Shown one piece after another: positions 42,446-51,928 of a DNA stretch of 64,000 bases. The stretch is from assembly GCF_019038435.1 (NCBI RefSeq), contig NZ_JAGPOX010000005.1, positions 1 to 64,000 on the forward strand. The letters run 5' to 3'. Source of the stretch: Nocardia alni. Lineage in GTDB: Bacteria; Actinomycetota; Actinomycetes; Mycobacteriales; Mycobacteriaceae. Position numbers and translations under genes: made by a program. Below the pieces are notes generated by a model, which made no database searches, was not told the DNA's origin, and saw nothing but the letters and a program-made list of their open reading frames with translations. How positions within the stretch are numbered: position 1 is the stretch's first letter; every line of letters begins with the position of its first letter.

Positions 42446-42988
42446 CTAGTACTCCAGGCCTCCGAGCTGCCCCTCCAACAGGAGCAGCAGCTGGCCCAGG
42501 ATGCGGGCCAGTTCCGCCTGTTCGGTATCGGGCAGGCGGGACAGCAGCGTTCGCTCATAGGACAGCTGCTGCGGGAACAGCCGGTCCAATAGATCGCTTC
42601 CCGCGGCCGTGAGGGATAGATGCGCCACCCGGCGATCACGCTCGTCGACCCGGCGGTCGACCAGGCCGCGCTCTTCGAGTCCGCGCACGCGCTTGGTGAC
42701 GGCGGCCGGCGAGGCGAACGTCTCGCGCGCGAGGCGGCTCGGCGTCAGCTCGCCGCCGAGCCGGCGCAGAGCGGTGAGCAGGTCGAATTCGGGACGGCTC
42801 AACCCCGCCTGACCCAGCGGAGCATCCGTCATCCGCTGGAACAGCGCGGCGCAGCGGTTGAGGCGACCGACCACGGCGATCGGGCCCAGGTCCAAATCCG
42901 GATGCACGAGCTGCCATTGATGCAGCACACTCGCGACGGCGTCCTGCGGCTCCGCCGACTCCGATGTCTCCTTTGGGCTCGGTGTCAC
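42446..42988 (-). CDS. MarR family transcriptional regulator, 180 aa
   Basis: A winged helix-turn-helix in residues ~80-125 (LTPSRLARETFASPAAVTKRVRGLEERGLVDRR, with wing DERDRRVAHLSLTAAG). The GTG at 42988 overlaps the last base of the upstream FUSC stop (TAGTG), so they form one transcript. An operator-like TACTTGGAAAGTA lies upstream of the FUSC gene, so it probably autoregulates the exporter operon. Ligand is probably an aromatic or phenolic compound (family knowledge). Confidence 0.88.
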   Translation of the reverse strand: MTPSPKETSESAEPQDAVASVLHQWQLVHPDLDLGPIAVVGRLNRCAALFQRMTDAPLGQAGLSRPEFDLLTALRRLGGELTPSRLARETFASPAAVTKRVRGLEERGLVDRRVDERDRRVAHLSLTAAGSDLLDRLFPQQLSYERTLLSRLPDTEQAELARILGQLLLLLEGQLGGLEY

Positions 42989-44802
42989 TATCGCGCCGCC
43001 GCGGCGGTCCGGACCGGCAGTTGCGCGAGCAAGCGATGACCCGCGCGCTCGGAGGCGATGATCCGCTCCTGCGGCGCCTCGACGCTCCACCACTCTCCGG
43101 TAGCGATATCGGCCGCATCCCTCAGCTCCACGAGCGCGGCGGCGACGCGCTCTCGCACACCACGGTCCGCACGCGCCTGCGCCGGCGCGGCCTGCGTATG
43201 GGCGAGGACCGCGTCGAGTTCCCGCAGCGCGATCGCCACCCGGGACTCGGCACGCCGGTTGGGTACCGTGAAGCAGATGAGGACGGCCACCACCGCCCCC
43301 ATGCAGGTATCGATCCAACGATCCAGCGCAAGATGGCCGGAAGGCAGGCGACCGGCGAACTGGACCATCACCAAGGACATGGGTGTCACGAATATCGACG
43401 CTACCCAATAGTTCCGCGAGATCGTCGCCTCGAGCGCGAGATAGCAGATCAGCGACAAGGCCACCAGTCCTGCCTGACTGTGCATGACCGGAACGAGGAC
43501 GGTGAACAGTCCGAGGCCGACCAGGCTGCCGAGCACACGCTGCACCGTGCGATGCCATGACTGCGAGGTATTGGCCACCACCAGCACGGCCGCTGTCATG
43601 ACCGCCCAGTACGGCCGGTTCACCCCCAGTGCCACCGACAGTAGCCCGGCCAGCGCGGCGCCCACGGCCACCCGAAGTGCGATCTGAAATCCCGGAGAAC
43701 TCGGCCGGAAGGCGCGGATCACCCTGCGCACGCCGCTCTCCCCGCGCCGCGCCCCGATACTGCGGCGCCGGACCGGCGCGAGGACATCGCCGTCGAGCAC
43801 CGGCACCGCGTGCCGCGTGCGCAACTGCCGCGACCATCCATCGAGCAGATCGGCGTCCGCCGATCGCGATGCGGTGGAACGTGATTCGCACCACTGTGCG
43901 GTGTCGGCGCCGACTCCCAACCAGCCGCGTTCCCACCCAGGGGGCACATAGGGCCGCACGGGTTGCGCGGGCCGATCGGCGATCTGCACGGCGGCGGCCA
44001 GGGATTCGGCACGCACGAGAAGCCGGATCAGCGCGGTGATCTCGGCGGCTCGACCGACGCTGGGAGTAGGTACCAGGCGCACGGTGCGCCAGGCGGCATG
44101 GGTCAGCGCCGTGGCGTCGTACTCGGCTCGCGCACGCGCCGCGCCGTTCGCGCCGCCGTCGGCCGAGAGACGCAGCAGTCGGGCGGTCGCCGCCAGCGCT
44201 CGGGACACCGCGAACCGTTCCGGATCGTGCGGGCGCACCAGGGCCGGGGCCATACAGACCAGCCATGCCAGCGCACCTCCACACAGCACGAGCAGCAGGT
44301 GGGCGGGAATGTCCGCGAGCCGCACCGGCAGGAAGCCGGCCGCGGCGGCGATGAAGGTGAAGATGACATTGCCGGGCGGCCCGATCCGGGACGCGTCACA
44401 GACCAGCTTGAACAGGCCGGCGAGCAGCGCGAGCACCAGCACGCGCACGACGGCGGAGGTGGTCAGCGCCGCGGTGGTGAGCGCGATGCCCGTCCCGGCG
44501 AGCATGCCGAGCAGCACCCAGCCCAGTGCGCGACCCCGTGCCACATAGGGCAGCCCGTGTGCGTACGCGGCGCACAACCCGCCCGCGGCGGTGAAGAACG
44601 CCAGCGGCAGATGCCCGGTGAGCAGCAGTACCACCGCGGGTACACCCACGGCGATCACGCCGCTGACGGCGGACCTGCGCCAGGTATCTGCCACCGGCCG
44701 CATCCGGAACACACCCCGCAGCGACAGCACCTGCCCTGCCCGCCAGAGGCTCCCGGCCGCACGATCGACCGGACGCAAGTGTAGGTAGGGAGGCGGAAAC
44801 AC
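42988..44802 (-). CDS. FUSC-family inner-membrane exporter, 604 aa
   Basis: Two membrane blocks, each of ~5-6 helices (VSGVIAVGVPAVVLLLTGHL in the first, ALAGLLSVALGVNRPYWAVM in the second), are separated by a soluble domain of ~180 residues, as in YccS/YhfK/aromatic acid exporter proteins. The C-terminal soluble helix bundle ends LLAQLPVRTAAAAR. The GTG at 44802 gives the longest protein; the ATG at 44703 (MRPVADTWRR) is an equally likely start. Probably an efflux protein for small organic acids, with MarR control. Confidence 0.85.
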   Translation of the reverse strand: MFPPPYLHLRPVDRAAGSLWRAGQVLSLRGVFRMRPVADTWRRSAVSGVIAVGVPAVVLLLTGHLPLAFFTAAGGLCAAYAHGLPYVARGRALGWVLLGMLAGTGIALTTAALTTSAVVRVLVLALLAGLFKLVCDASRIGPPGNVIFTFIAAAAGFLPVRLADIPAHLLLVLCGGALAWLVCMAPALVRPHDPERFAVSRALAATARLLRLSADGGANGAARARAEYDATALTHAAWRTVRLVPTPSVGRAAEITALIRLLVRAESLAAAVQIADRPAQPVRPYVPPGWERGWLGVGADTAQWCESRSTASRSADADLLDGWSRQLRTRHAVPVLDGDVLAPVRRRSIGARRGESGVRRVIRAFRPSSPGFQIALRVAVGAALAGLLSVALGVNRPYWAVMTAAVLVVANTSQSWHRTVQRVLGSLVGLGLFTVLVPVMHSQAGLVALSLICYLALEATISRNYWVASIFVTPMSLVMVQFAGRLPSGHLALDRWIDTCMGAVVAVLICFTVPNRRAESRVAIALRELDAVLAHTQAAPAQARADRGVRERVAAALVELRDAADIATGEWWSVEAPQERIIASERAGHRLLAQLPVRTAAAAR

Positions 44803-44824
44803 ACGAAAAGCTTAGCAGATATTT

Positions 44825-44837
44825 TACTTGGAAAGTA
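44825..44837. promoter_or_regulatory. MarR operator candidate
   Basis: TACTT-GGA-AAGTA is a perfect 5-3-5 palindrome in an AT-rich stretch just upstream of the FUSC-marR operon. MarR regulators in actinobacteria often bind TTACTTGGAAAGTAA-type sites (family knowledge). The rest of 44803-45037 shows nothing. Confidence 0.55.
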
Positions 44838-45037
44838 TGTGTCACGGCTCGCACCCGGCCCGTCGCGATAGCCCGATCCGCGCGGCCGCTCACCGCCGAC
44901 CGCATCGCGTCACACCCCCGGGGCACCGAATGCCATCCGGCGTGACCGCCGAAATTATTTTCGAAATACCAACTTCTCACATTTTCGTCGTCGTGACGGG
45001 CATCCGATATGCCGGATTCAACCGCAGGTAAATCGCC

Positions 45038-46081
45038 CTATTGCCGACGCAGAATCGACTGCCGGAATGCACGCGGTGACATACCTCGCCATCGCCTGAA
45101 GGCGTGAGTGAAGTTCGCGGTCTCCGCATAGCCGAGCAGCCGGGCGACCTCCTCGATGGTCGAACCACCGGCCAGCAGTTCGGCGGCCTTGGTCTCGCGC
45201 ACGCCATTGAGCAGACCGCGAAAGCTCGCCCCCTCCGCGGAGAGCTGGCGATGCAGGGTGCGCACCGTGATGTGCAGCTCCGCGGCGACCTCCGCCATGG
45301 TCGGGATCGCGCCCGAATCGCGCAGCAGCCGCTCCCGCACCGCCGCGGTCAGCCCGCGCCCGGCGCCGAGGGACCGTCGCAACGCCTCGGCGAGCTTGCG
45401 CTCCACCAGCGCGGCGGTCTGCGGATCCGCCTGCGGCATGGGCTGATCCAGCACCGACCGGGCCATGACGACACACGTGCGCGACCGTCCGACCTGCACC
45501 GGATGCCGATCGAACGGCTCGAACCGCACCAGTTCCCGGACGCGTTCGGCCGACATCTCCAGCTCGATCTCGAGCGCCGGAATCTCGACGCCGAGCACCG
45601 CACCGACGAGGAAGATCAGTGTCACGTCCCGCTCCAGGCAGAAGTCCCGCACATCCTCGGGAATCTCCCCACCGTCCACGACGACGGCGATCCGGCTCTC
45701 ACCGTCGTCCTCGAGCGAGTACCGCGCCGACACCGGGACCAGCACCTGGTAGCGAATCGCGAATGACAGGACCGCGCCCGCGGTGGGACTGGACAGAGCT
45801 GCCAGACCAGGCAGACCGGCCATGCCGAGCGTGGCGCGCCACGCCGTCTGCGCACCCAGTCCGGGACGGTCGCCGAGATGGGCGAGCAGGTTGCGCACGA
45901 CCGCGTATTCCTGGTCAGGCCACAATCGCATGGACCCGTCGGCCAGACTGTCTGCGCTAATTCCGGTATCGCGTAATAACACCGATTCATCCACGCCGTG
46001 CGCGTTCGCGACGCCAATCATCATTCGTACACCGGCGCTACTACGGGGACGTGCGCCGAACGGACCACCGGGGGCAACCAC
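45038..46081 (-). CDS. AraC family transcriptional regulator, 347 aa
   Basis: The C-terminal ~100 residues hold two helix-turn-helix units (TMAEVAAELHITVRTLHRQLSAEG and IEEVARLLGYAETANFTHAFRRW), ending MSPRAFRQSILRRQ. The N-terminal 200 residues fit the arabinose-binding PF12625-type domain seen in Mycobacteriales VirS-like proteins. The GTG at 46081 is the longest start; a later ATG (VRMMIGVANAHG) is possible. Not adjacent to obvious targets, so its regulon is unknown. Confidence 0.88.
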   Translation of the reverse strand: MVAPGGPFGARPRSSAGVRMMIGVANAHGVDESVLLRDTGISADSLADGSMRLWPDQEYAVVRNLLAHLGDRPGLGAQTAWRATLGMAGLPGLAALSSPTAGAVLSFAIRYQVLVPVSARYSLEDDGESRIAVVVDGGEIPEDVRDFCLERDVTLIFLVGAVLGVEIPALEIELEMSAERVRELVRFEPFDRHPVQVGRSRTCVVMARSVLDQPMPQADPQTAALVERKLAEALRRSLGAGRGLTAAVRERLLRDSGAIPTMAEVAAELHITVRTLHRQLSAEGASFRGLLNGVRETKAAELLAGGSTIEEVARLLGYAETANFTHAFRRWRGMSPRAFRQSILRRQ

Positions 46082-46198
46082 CGTCCGAAATTACCAATAT
46101 TCGGTCCGCTCGTCACATTCTCCCTCTTGGAAGTGACGCTTAATCTAATGGCACGCGGTGCCATCGGGGGTTACAGGTTTCAAGGGAGGCCGGAGATC

Positions 46199-46375
46199 GT
46201 GGACAGGTTCAGTACGTGCTGGGTCGAACCCCTCAATCTCACCGTCGAGCGAGCACACACCATAATGCAGATGCACCTGGATTGCCGGACCGACGAATGC
46301 CCCCGGCGACGGGCGGCGGTACGCACGCTGGTCTACGCCGGTTGTCTGGTGCCGGACTCTTCGCGCGCCTACTGA
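46199..46375 (+). CDS. Small Cys/His-containing protein, 58 aa
   Basis: The GTG at 46199 has GGAG five bases upstream. The C-terminal part ERAHTIMQMHLDCRTDECP and RRAAVRTLVYAGCLVPDSSR resembles short conserved nocardial/rhodococcal proteins with paired cysteines (from memory). It overlaps no gene and ends 1 bp before the convergent epimerase stop. A regulatory or redox role is unproven. Confidence 0.55.
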   Translation: MDRFSTCWVEPLNLTVERAHTIMQMHLDCRTDECPRRRAAVRTLVYAGCLVPDSSRAY

Positions 46376-46376
46376 G

Positions 46377-47171
46377 CTACCGGAGAACCCTCCAGCGCCA
46401 GGACATCTCGGCCTCGAGCGGTGTACCGGGAGCGACCACTCGCGGATCGGTGTTGAGTCCGTTGGGCGGGCCGGACTGCGGTTCGACGCAGACGGTCTCC
46501 GGCGGTTGGTCGTAGACCACCACCCACCTCAGCGGGCTGCTCACGACCAGTTCCAGCGCACCCGGCCAGGTGAGTGTCGCGTGCACGCCCTCGGGCATGC
46601 CGAAGCAGTCGTCCCACGGACCGGGGAGCGGAGCGATGCGGTTTCCGTCCGGCAGGTAATCTTCGCCGCGCTGCTCCTGCCAGGCCGGGGTGAAGGCGAC
46701 CTCGACGTCCTTACCGTCAGGACCGAGTCGGCGAGAGAACCAGGGATGCCAGCCGGCCTGCGCGGGAAAGGAATCCGCGTCCGACTCGACCGTCATCCGG
46801 AACGCGGCGTCGGAGGCGCCCAGCACGAACTCCTGGGTCACCCGGCCGGGGAACGGCCAGGGCTCGCGCAGCGGCGCGGCGAGCGCGAGTTCGGTCGGCG
46901 AGTGCCGTACGACCTCCCATGGGTGGTCGCGGACCGTGCCGTGGATGGCATGCGGTTCGGCGTTGCGCGGCAGCTGATAGGTGTTCCCGGCGAACTCCAG
47001 CACCCCGTCGCGCATCCGGCCGCACCACGGCGCCATCGGGAAACTCCCGAAACGCGCGCCCGTGCGCAGGACATCGGTCCCGCCCACGACCAACCGGGCG
47101 ACTCGACCGGTCGCGGGGTTGACCGTCAACCGCGCGTCTCCCGCGCTCAGTTCCAGCTCGTCGTCGGCCAT
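46377..47171 (-). CDS. Aldose 1-epimerase-like protein, 264 aa
   Basis: Galactose mutarotase fold: GARFGSFPMAPWCGRMRDG, the histidine motif AEPHAIHGTVRDHPW, AGWHPWFSRR and the C-terminal VCVEPQSGPPNGLNT with the catalytic Glu. The ATG at 47171 follows AAGGGG. Last gene of the minus-strand arm of the hexuronate block, where it would interconvert anomers so that uronate dehydrogenase or the lactonase sees the right form (inference). Confidence 0.9.
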   Translation of the reverse strand: MADDELELSAGDARLTVNPATGRVARLVVGGTDVLRTGARFGSFPMAPWCGRMRDGVLEFAGNTYQLPRNAEPHAIHGTVRDHPWEVVRHSPTELALAAPLREPWPFPGRVTQEFVLGASDAAFRMTVESDADSFPAQAGWHPWFSRRLGPDGKDVEVAFTPAWQEQRGEDYLPDGNRIAPLPGPWDDCFGMPEGVHATLTWPGALELVVSSPLRWVVVYDQPPETVCVEPQSGPPNGLNTDPRVVAPGTPLEAEMSWRWRVLR

Positions 47172-47294
47172 CGGGCACCCCTTCGCTGTGTCGGCTCGCC
47201 GAGGCCGCGGCCTCGGGACCGATTCTTCCCTACGCGAGTTTTCCTCCCACACTCCGGCAGTCGCGTGCGGGCCCCTCATCTGCCCGCACGCGAC

Positions 47295-48302
47295 CTATCC
47301 GAGGTCGACGATCTCGACCCAGTTCGGATTGCGGCCCACCGGATACTCGCCGAGCGGGGTCAGCGCCCCGGTGCCCGCATCGATGCCGTACACCGTCAGC
47401 GCGTCGGACTCCTGGCCGACGGCCAGCAGGTACCGCCCGCCGGGGTCGATCGCGAAGCCGCGCGGACAGGCCTGCGTCGCGGTGTGCCCGAGCGGCGTGA
47501 GCGCCCCGGTGCCGCCGTCCACCTGGAATCCGGCGATCGTGCTCGAGTGTCGTTCGGACACATAGAGGTACCGGCCGTCGGGAGTCAGGCGCAGCTCCGC
47601 CACCCACGGCTTCGGACAGCCCTCGGGCACCGCCGAATACGTGTCCAGCGCGGCGAGGCGCCCGGTGCCGGAGTCGAATTCGTAGCCGCTCACTGTGCCG
47701 TCCAGTTCGTTCGCGACGTACACCAGGCGCCCGCCGGGATGGAACACCAGATGCCGCGGCCCCGCACCCGGCCCGGTAGAGACGAATGCCGGATCGTTCG
47801 GCGTCGGCAGCCCGGTGGCCTGATCGAACAGGTACTGCAGGAGCACATCCCCGCCCAGAGCCGCCACGAACAGGTACCGATTCGACGGGTCGGTCACGAT
47901 CGAATGCGCATGCGGCGGCGTGGCCAGCACCTCGAGCGGCTCGGCCTCGACGATCCCCTCCGGACCGATCGCGTTCACCGAGACGACGCCGCCGGTGTAG
48001 GACGCCGCGAGCAGATAACGCCCGGTGCGATCGGTAGCCAGGTAGGCCATGTTGTCCGGCAGCGGCACCTGGACGATCTCACTCAGTTCTCCGGTGCCGG
48101 AATCGATCTCGAAGCAGGCGACCGAATACGGCGCCGAGCGCAGCGAGGCGTACAGGTGACGGCGATCCGGGCTCACGGCCAGTGGCATGACCGCGCCGCC
48201 CACGGTCACCGTCTGCACCGGCCGCACCGCGCCGTCGTCGTCCAGGCCCAGCACCGAGATCTCGGCACTGTCCGCATTGGACACGTACACCGCCATGCTC
48301 AT
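47295..48302 (-). CDS. Beta-propeller lactonase (6-phosphogluconolactonase-like), 335 aa
   Basis: Seven-blade propeller repeats of ~45 residues (e.g. SPDRRHLYASLRSAPYSVACFEID, DRTGRYLLAASYTGG, DPSNRYLFVAALGGD, TPDGRYLYVSERHSSTIAGF). It belongs to the YbhE/Pgl lactonase family. Neighbouring uronate dehydrogenase makes an aldaro-lactone, so this enzyme most likely opens galactaro- or glucaro-lactone rather than phosphogluconolactone. Its start overlaps the stop of the porter gene by 4 bp. Confidence 0.85.
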   Translation of the reverse strand: MSMAVYVSNADSAEISVLGLDDDGAVRPVQTVTVGGAVMPLAVSPDRRHLYASLRSAPYSVACFEIDSGTGELSEIVQVPLPDNMAYLATDRTGRYLLAASYTGGVVSVNAIGPEGIVEAEPLEVLATPPHAHSIVTDPSNRYLFVAALGGDVLLQYLFDQATGLPTPNDPAFVSTGPGAGPRHLVFHPGGRLVYVANELDGTVSGYEFDSGTGRLAALDTYSAVPEGCPKPWVAELRLTPDGRYLYVSERHSSTIAGFQVDGGTGALTPLGHTATQACPRGFAIDPGGRYLLAVGQESDALTVYGIDAGTGALTPLGEYPVGRNPNWVEIVDLG

Positions 48303-49705
48303 ACCTTGTCCGCCTCCATCTCCTGGCCACCCACCCGGCCCCGCAGATCCAGTTCGATCTGTTCCAGGCTGCGGCCCTTGGTCTCCGGCACATACCGTCG
48401 CACCAGCACGAACAGGACGACGCTGACCGCGGCGAAGAGGAACGACGAACCCGCCAGGCCCAGATGATCACTCATCACGGGGAACAGGAACGTGATGGCG
48501 AAGGTGGCCGCCCACAGCACCGTACTACCGGTGGCCATGCCGATGCCGCGCACCTTCAGCGGGAAGATCTCGGCCATCATCACCCACACCACCGCGCCCC
48601 AGCCCAGTTCGTAACCGACCCAGTACAGACACAGCAGCAGCAGTGCGACGATCCCGGTTCCGGTGCCCTTGTGCAAACCGAGCACCGCGGCGCCGAGCAG
48701 GATCAGCGACAGTGCCATCAGCACATTGCCCAGCAGCAGCAATGGCTTACGACCCCACCGATCCACCACCAGGAACACCCACGCGGTGAACACCAGCTTG
48801 ACCGCACCCATGATGATCGAGGCCAGCAGCGAGCCGGAGTTGGCCAGGCCCAACTGCTTGAACATGGTGGGCGCGTAGAGGTTCACCGCGTTGGTGCCCG
48901 AGAACTGTTGTCCGATGGCCAGAATCAGGGCGACGACCAGCGCGGGCTTGGCCCACGGCGTGATCAGGTCGCGCAGCGAGCCCCGCTGTTCGGCGTCGAT
49001 CCTGATGACCTCGCGGATACTGCCGAGTTCGGCCGCGACATCCTCGCCGCGATGGGTCTGTTCGAGCACCTCACGCGCCTCGTCCTCGCGCCCGGCCTTC
49101 AGTAACCAGCGCGGGGTCTCCGGCATGATCATCAGGCCGAAGAACAGGACAACCGCCGGAATCGCGGCGATGGCGAACATGATTCGCCAGTTGTCCGCAC
49201 CCGCGCCGGACAGCGCCCAGTCGACGATGTACGCGATCAGGATGCCGCTCACGACCATCAACTGGTTGAGCGTCGACAGCCGCCCGCGCACCCGCGTCGG
49301 GGCCAGTTCGGACAGGTAGGTCGGCACCGTCGCCGAGGAACAGCCGACGGCCAGCCCCGTGACGAACCGTGCCACCACCAGCACGCCGAACCCGGGTGCG
49401 AAGGTGCATCCGAGCACGCCCAGGGCGAATACGACGGCCGCGACCATGATCGAGGGCCGCCGTCCCCAGCGCTCGGTGATGCGCCCGGCGAAGATCGCGC
49501 CGAAGACCGCTCCCGCGGCCAGGCTGCCGCCGACGACGCCCTGGGCCACCGAGCCCAGATGCCAGAGCGGGTTGATGTACAGCAGCACCCCGGAGATCAC
49601 CCCGAGGTCGTAACCGAACAGGATGCCGCCGAGCGACCCGAAGAAATACAGGTAGGAGGTGCTGATCCGACGCCGCTGCGCCGGAGCCGCTGCCGATTGC
49701 CGCAT
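48299..49705 (-). CDS. MFS sugar porter, 468 aa
   Basis: Twelve membrane helices with family signatures: FGSLGGILFGYDLGVISGVL, ERWGRRPS after helix 2, LAPTRVRGRLSTLNQL, VDRWGRKPLLL, and the C-terminal PETKGRSLEQIEL. The ATG at 49705 follows AAGGAAGC. It is placed between udh and the lactonase, so it is the likely uptake carrier for hexuronic acid or aldarate, using a proton gradient. Confidence 0.92.
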   Translation of the reverse strand: MRQSAAAPAQRRRISTSYLYFFGSLGGILFGYDLGVISGVLLYINPLWHLGSVAQGVVGGSLAAGAVFGAIFAGRITERWGRRPSIMVAAVVFALGVLGCTFAPGFGVLVVARFVTGLAVGCSSATVPTYLSELAPTRVRGRLSTLNQLMVVSGILIAYIVDWALSGAGADNWRIMFAIAAIPAVVLFFGLMIMPETPRWLLKAGREDEAREVLEQTHRGEDVAAELGSIREVIRIDAEQRGSLRDLITPWAKPALVVALILAIGQQFSGTNAVNLYAPTMFKQLGLANSGSLLASIIMGAVKLVFTAWVFLVVDRWGRKPLLLLGNVLMALSLILLGAAVLGLHKGTGTGIVALLLLCLYWVGYELGWGAVVWVMMAEIFPLKVRGIGMATGSTVLWAATFAITFLFPVMSDHLGLAGSSFLFAAVSVVLFVLVRRYVPETKGRSLEQIELDLRGRVGGQEMEADKV

Positions 49706-49834
49706 GGGATGCTTCCTTGGATCGCCAGATGAGTGTGCTCAGAGTCACATGCCCAATCGGCGAACACAATACGAATCATGATGCTCGTTCGGTATCAGCT
49801 CATGCCGTCGCGGATGGCGCTCCCCGCGTGGCGC

Positions 49835-50638
49835 CTACAGCGGATTATGTTGACCCAGTGGGGTTTCGATGAACGCTCCGCCCACGAGGCTGGGCAGCTC
49901 ACCCGGCGGAACACTAGCGGCGAACCGTTCGGCGTCGTCGAGGCTGCGGTAGCCGATCGCTTCGGCCTCGGCCAGCGACACCACCGCGCGGGTATTGGCC
50001 GAAACGCCCCACAGCACACGGTATCCCGGCTCGGCGGTGGCGAGGCACGCCTCCAGCAGCCGCGCGCAGTCGTCCGGTGACAGCCAGAACGACAGCTGGC
50101 GCACGTCGGCGGGCCGCTCGAAACAGCTGCCGATGCGCAGACAGCTCACATCCATCCCGAATCGCGAATGGTACAGGCTGCCAAGCGATTCGATCGCCGC
50201 CTTGCTCACGCCGTAGTAGGTGTCCGGCCTGGGGCTGCTGTCGCCCGCGAGACCATCGGAACCGTCCTGTCCGATCGCGCGGAATCCGACGGCGTGATTG
50301 CTCGACGCCAGCACCACCCGCGGCACCCCGGCCACCCGCGCGGCCTCGAGCAGGGTGTGCGTGCCGTCGATGTTGACCTCGAGGATGCGCTCCCAGCTGT
50401 CCTCGCGGCTGATCCCGCCGAGATGGATGATCGCGTCGACGTCATGGCAGAGGTCTGCCATGAGCGCGGCGTCGGTGACCGAGCCGGTGTGGATCTCCAC
50501 CGCCTCGCCGGATCCGGCCGGATCCGGCTGCGCGATGTCCAGCAGTCGGAGCACGCGGCCGGGACGGGCCAGGCGGGTGCGCATCAACCGCCCGACGATG
50601 CCCGCCGCACCCGTGATGAGAACGCGCTGCTGCGACAT
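49835..50638 (-). CDS. udh: Uronate dehydrogenase, NAD-dependent, 267 aa
   Basis: Short-chain/extended SDR with VLITGAAGIVGRLMRTRL, the YYGVSKAAIE catalytic Tyr-x3-Lys, and SSNHAVGF. The size (265-270 aa) and these motifs match bacterial uronate dehydrogenases (EC 1.1.1.203), which oxidise D-galacturonate or D-glucuronate to the aldaro-lactone. It is first in the minus-strand arm, divergent from the LysR gene, with inverted repeats between them. Confidence 0.88.
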   Translation of the reverse strand: MSQQRVLITGAAGIVGRLMRTRLARPGRVLRLLDIAQPDPAGSGEAVEIHTGSVTDAALMADLCHDVDAIIHLGGISREDSWERILEVNIDGTHTLLEAARVAGVPRVVLASSNHAVGFRAIGQDGSDGLAGDSSPRPDTYYGVSKAAIESLGSLYHSRFGMDVSCLRIGSCFERPADVRQLSFWLSPDDCARLLEACLATAEPGYRVLWGVSANTRAVVSLAEAEAIGYRSLDDAERFAASVPPGELPSLVGGAFIETPLGQHNPL

Positions 50639-50742
50639 GGTGACTCCCTTGCTCCCCGTGGGCTGATTCGGTTTCGGAGGCTAACCAGGCCACCCGGCAT
50701 TCACAATCCGCTTCGCCGAAGGGAGACATCTATACCGAGCGA

Positions 50743-50826
50743 GGACTGATACCTCTTGGGCATATCGTGATGCTCAACTGATGTTGGACTGGTATCAGTC
50801 CCTACCCCTAACCTGCAAGAGGTACC
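50743..50826. promoter_or_regulatory. Operator boxes between udh and lysR
   Basis: GGACTGATACC (50743-50753) and its exact reverse complement GGTATCAGTCC (50791-50801) are spaced by 37 bp. A third partial copy, CAAGAGGTACC (50816-50826), is the reverse complement of GATACCTCTTG (50748-50758) with one mismatch. Two or three such half-sites around the divergent promoters are what a tetrameric LysR regulator would need. Confidence 0.6.
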
Positions 50827-50874
50827 GATGCACGCACCATGCACCCCCGTCTGCCGTACCACCGAGGAGGAACC

Positions 50875-51831
50875 ATGGACGCGGTCCGCCTCGCGCACGA
50901 CGGAGCCGAGCGCCGGACAGACGCGGGCATGACCGACCGGCTGTCCGCCATGTTGTCGCTGGAACAGGTGCGCGGGTTCGTGGTGGTCGCCGAGGAGGGC
51001 AATTTCCGCCGCGCCGCCGAACGCCTGCGGATGACCCAGCCCCCGCTGAGCCGTCAGATCCAGAAGCTCGAGCGCGATATCGGCGTACTGCTGCTGGACC
51101 GCACGCAGCGACAGGTCGAATTGACCCCTGCCGGTGCGGTTTTCCTGGCCGAGGCGCGCCGGCTGCTGGCCCTGGCCGAGGCCGCGCCGAGCACCGCGCG
51201 CCTGGTGGCCGCCGGGCGCACCGGCACCGTGCGGATCGGTTTCACCGCCACCACCGGATTCGGCTACCTCGGCCGGTTCCTCAACGAGATCTCCCGGTCG
51301 CTGCCCGAGGTCGAACTGACGCTCACCGAGCAGGTCAGTGCCGTGCAGTTCGAGGAATTGTCCAGCGGCAAGCTGGATCTCGCGTTCGCCCGGCCGCCGT
51401 TCGACCGCGCCGAATTCGACGCCCGGCTGGTGCATCGCGAACCGCTCGTGCTGGCCGTACCCGAGGGCCATCGCCTGGTGGGCACGCGTCCGCTGGAGCT
51501 CACCGAACTCGAGGGCGAGCGGCTGCTGGTCTACGCGCCCGGGCCCGCACGGTATTTCGCCGAACTCCTGGCCACGACGCTGGCCGGAATCTCCTACGAT
51601 TCCGCCGACCAGCTGACTCAGGTGCACACCATGCTCGCGCTGGTGGCCGCCGGACGGGGCCTGGCGCTGGTGCCGGAAACCGCCAGCCACCTGCACCCCG
51701 AAGGGGTCCGCTACCGGCCGCTGGCGGGGGTGCGCGAACCTGTCGAGCTGTACGCGGTCTGGCGGCGTCAACCCGCGAATCCGGCCCTGCGCAGGGTCAT
51801 CGAACTACTTCAGGCCTGGCCGGATTCCTGA
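50875..51831 (+). CDS. LysR family transcriptional regulator, 318 aa
   Basis: N-terminal winged helix-turn-helix ([23 protein letters not shown]) and a C-terminal periplasmic-binding-like ligand domain ([40 protein letters not shown]). The ATG at 50875 has GAGGAGGAACC. It is divergent from udh and followed at 97 bp by kdgD, so it probably activates both arms in response to galactarate, glucarate or a downstream acid. Confidence 0.92.
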   Translation: MDAVRLAHDGAERRTDAGMTDRLSAMLSLEQVRGFVVVAEEGNFRRAAERLRMTQPPLSRQIQKLERDIGVLLLDRTQRQVELTPAGAVFLAEARRLLALAEAAPSTARLVAAGRTGTVRIGFTATTGFGYLGRFLNEISRSLPEVELTLTEQVSAVQFEELSSGKLDLAFARPPFDRAEFDARLVHREPLVLAVPEGHRLVGTRPLELTELEGERLLVYAPGPARYFAELLATTLAGISYDSADQLTQVHTMLALVAAGRGLALVPETASHLHPEGVRYRPLAGVREPVELYAVWRRQPANPALRRVIELLQAWPDS

Positions 51832-51928
51832 GCCGCCCAGCCCTGACAGCGAATGTCGTTCCCGCTGTGTTTACCCACCCGCCGGCTCCGCAAGCTCCGC
51901 CGACTTACCGTCCCCCAGGAGGAAACCC

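Noticed and set aside
42989..44284. Long minus-strand extension upstream of the MarR start
   Set aside because: It lies in another frame of the FUSC gene, which has the membrane pattern; the MarR GTG is coupled to the FUSC stop.
47295..48302. Role as 6-phosphogluconolactonase of the pentose phosphate pathway
   Set aside because: No zwf or gnd nearby; the location between uronate dehydrogenase, porter and epimerase favours an aldaro-lactonase.
46506..48467. A 653-codon plus-strand open frame antisense to the epimerase and lactonase genes
   Set aside because: It is Arg/His-rich without domains and spans two clear minus-strand genes with intact catalytic motifs.
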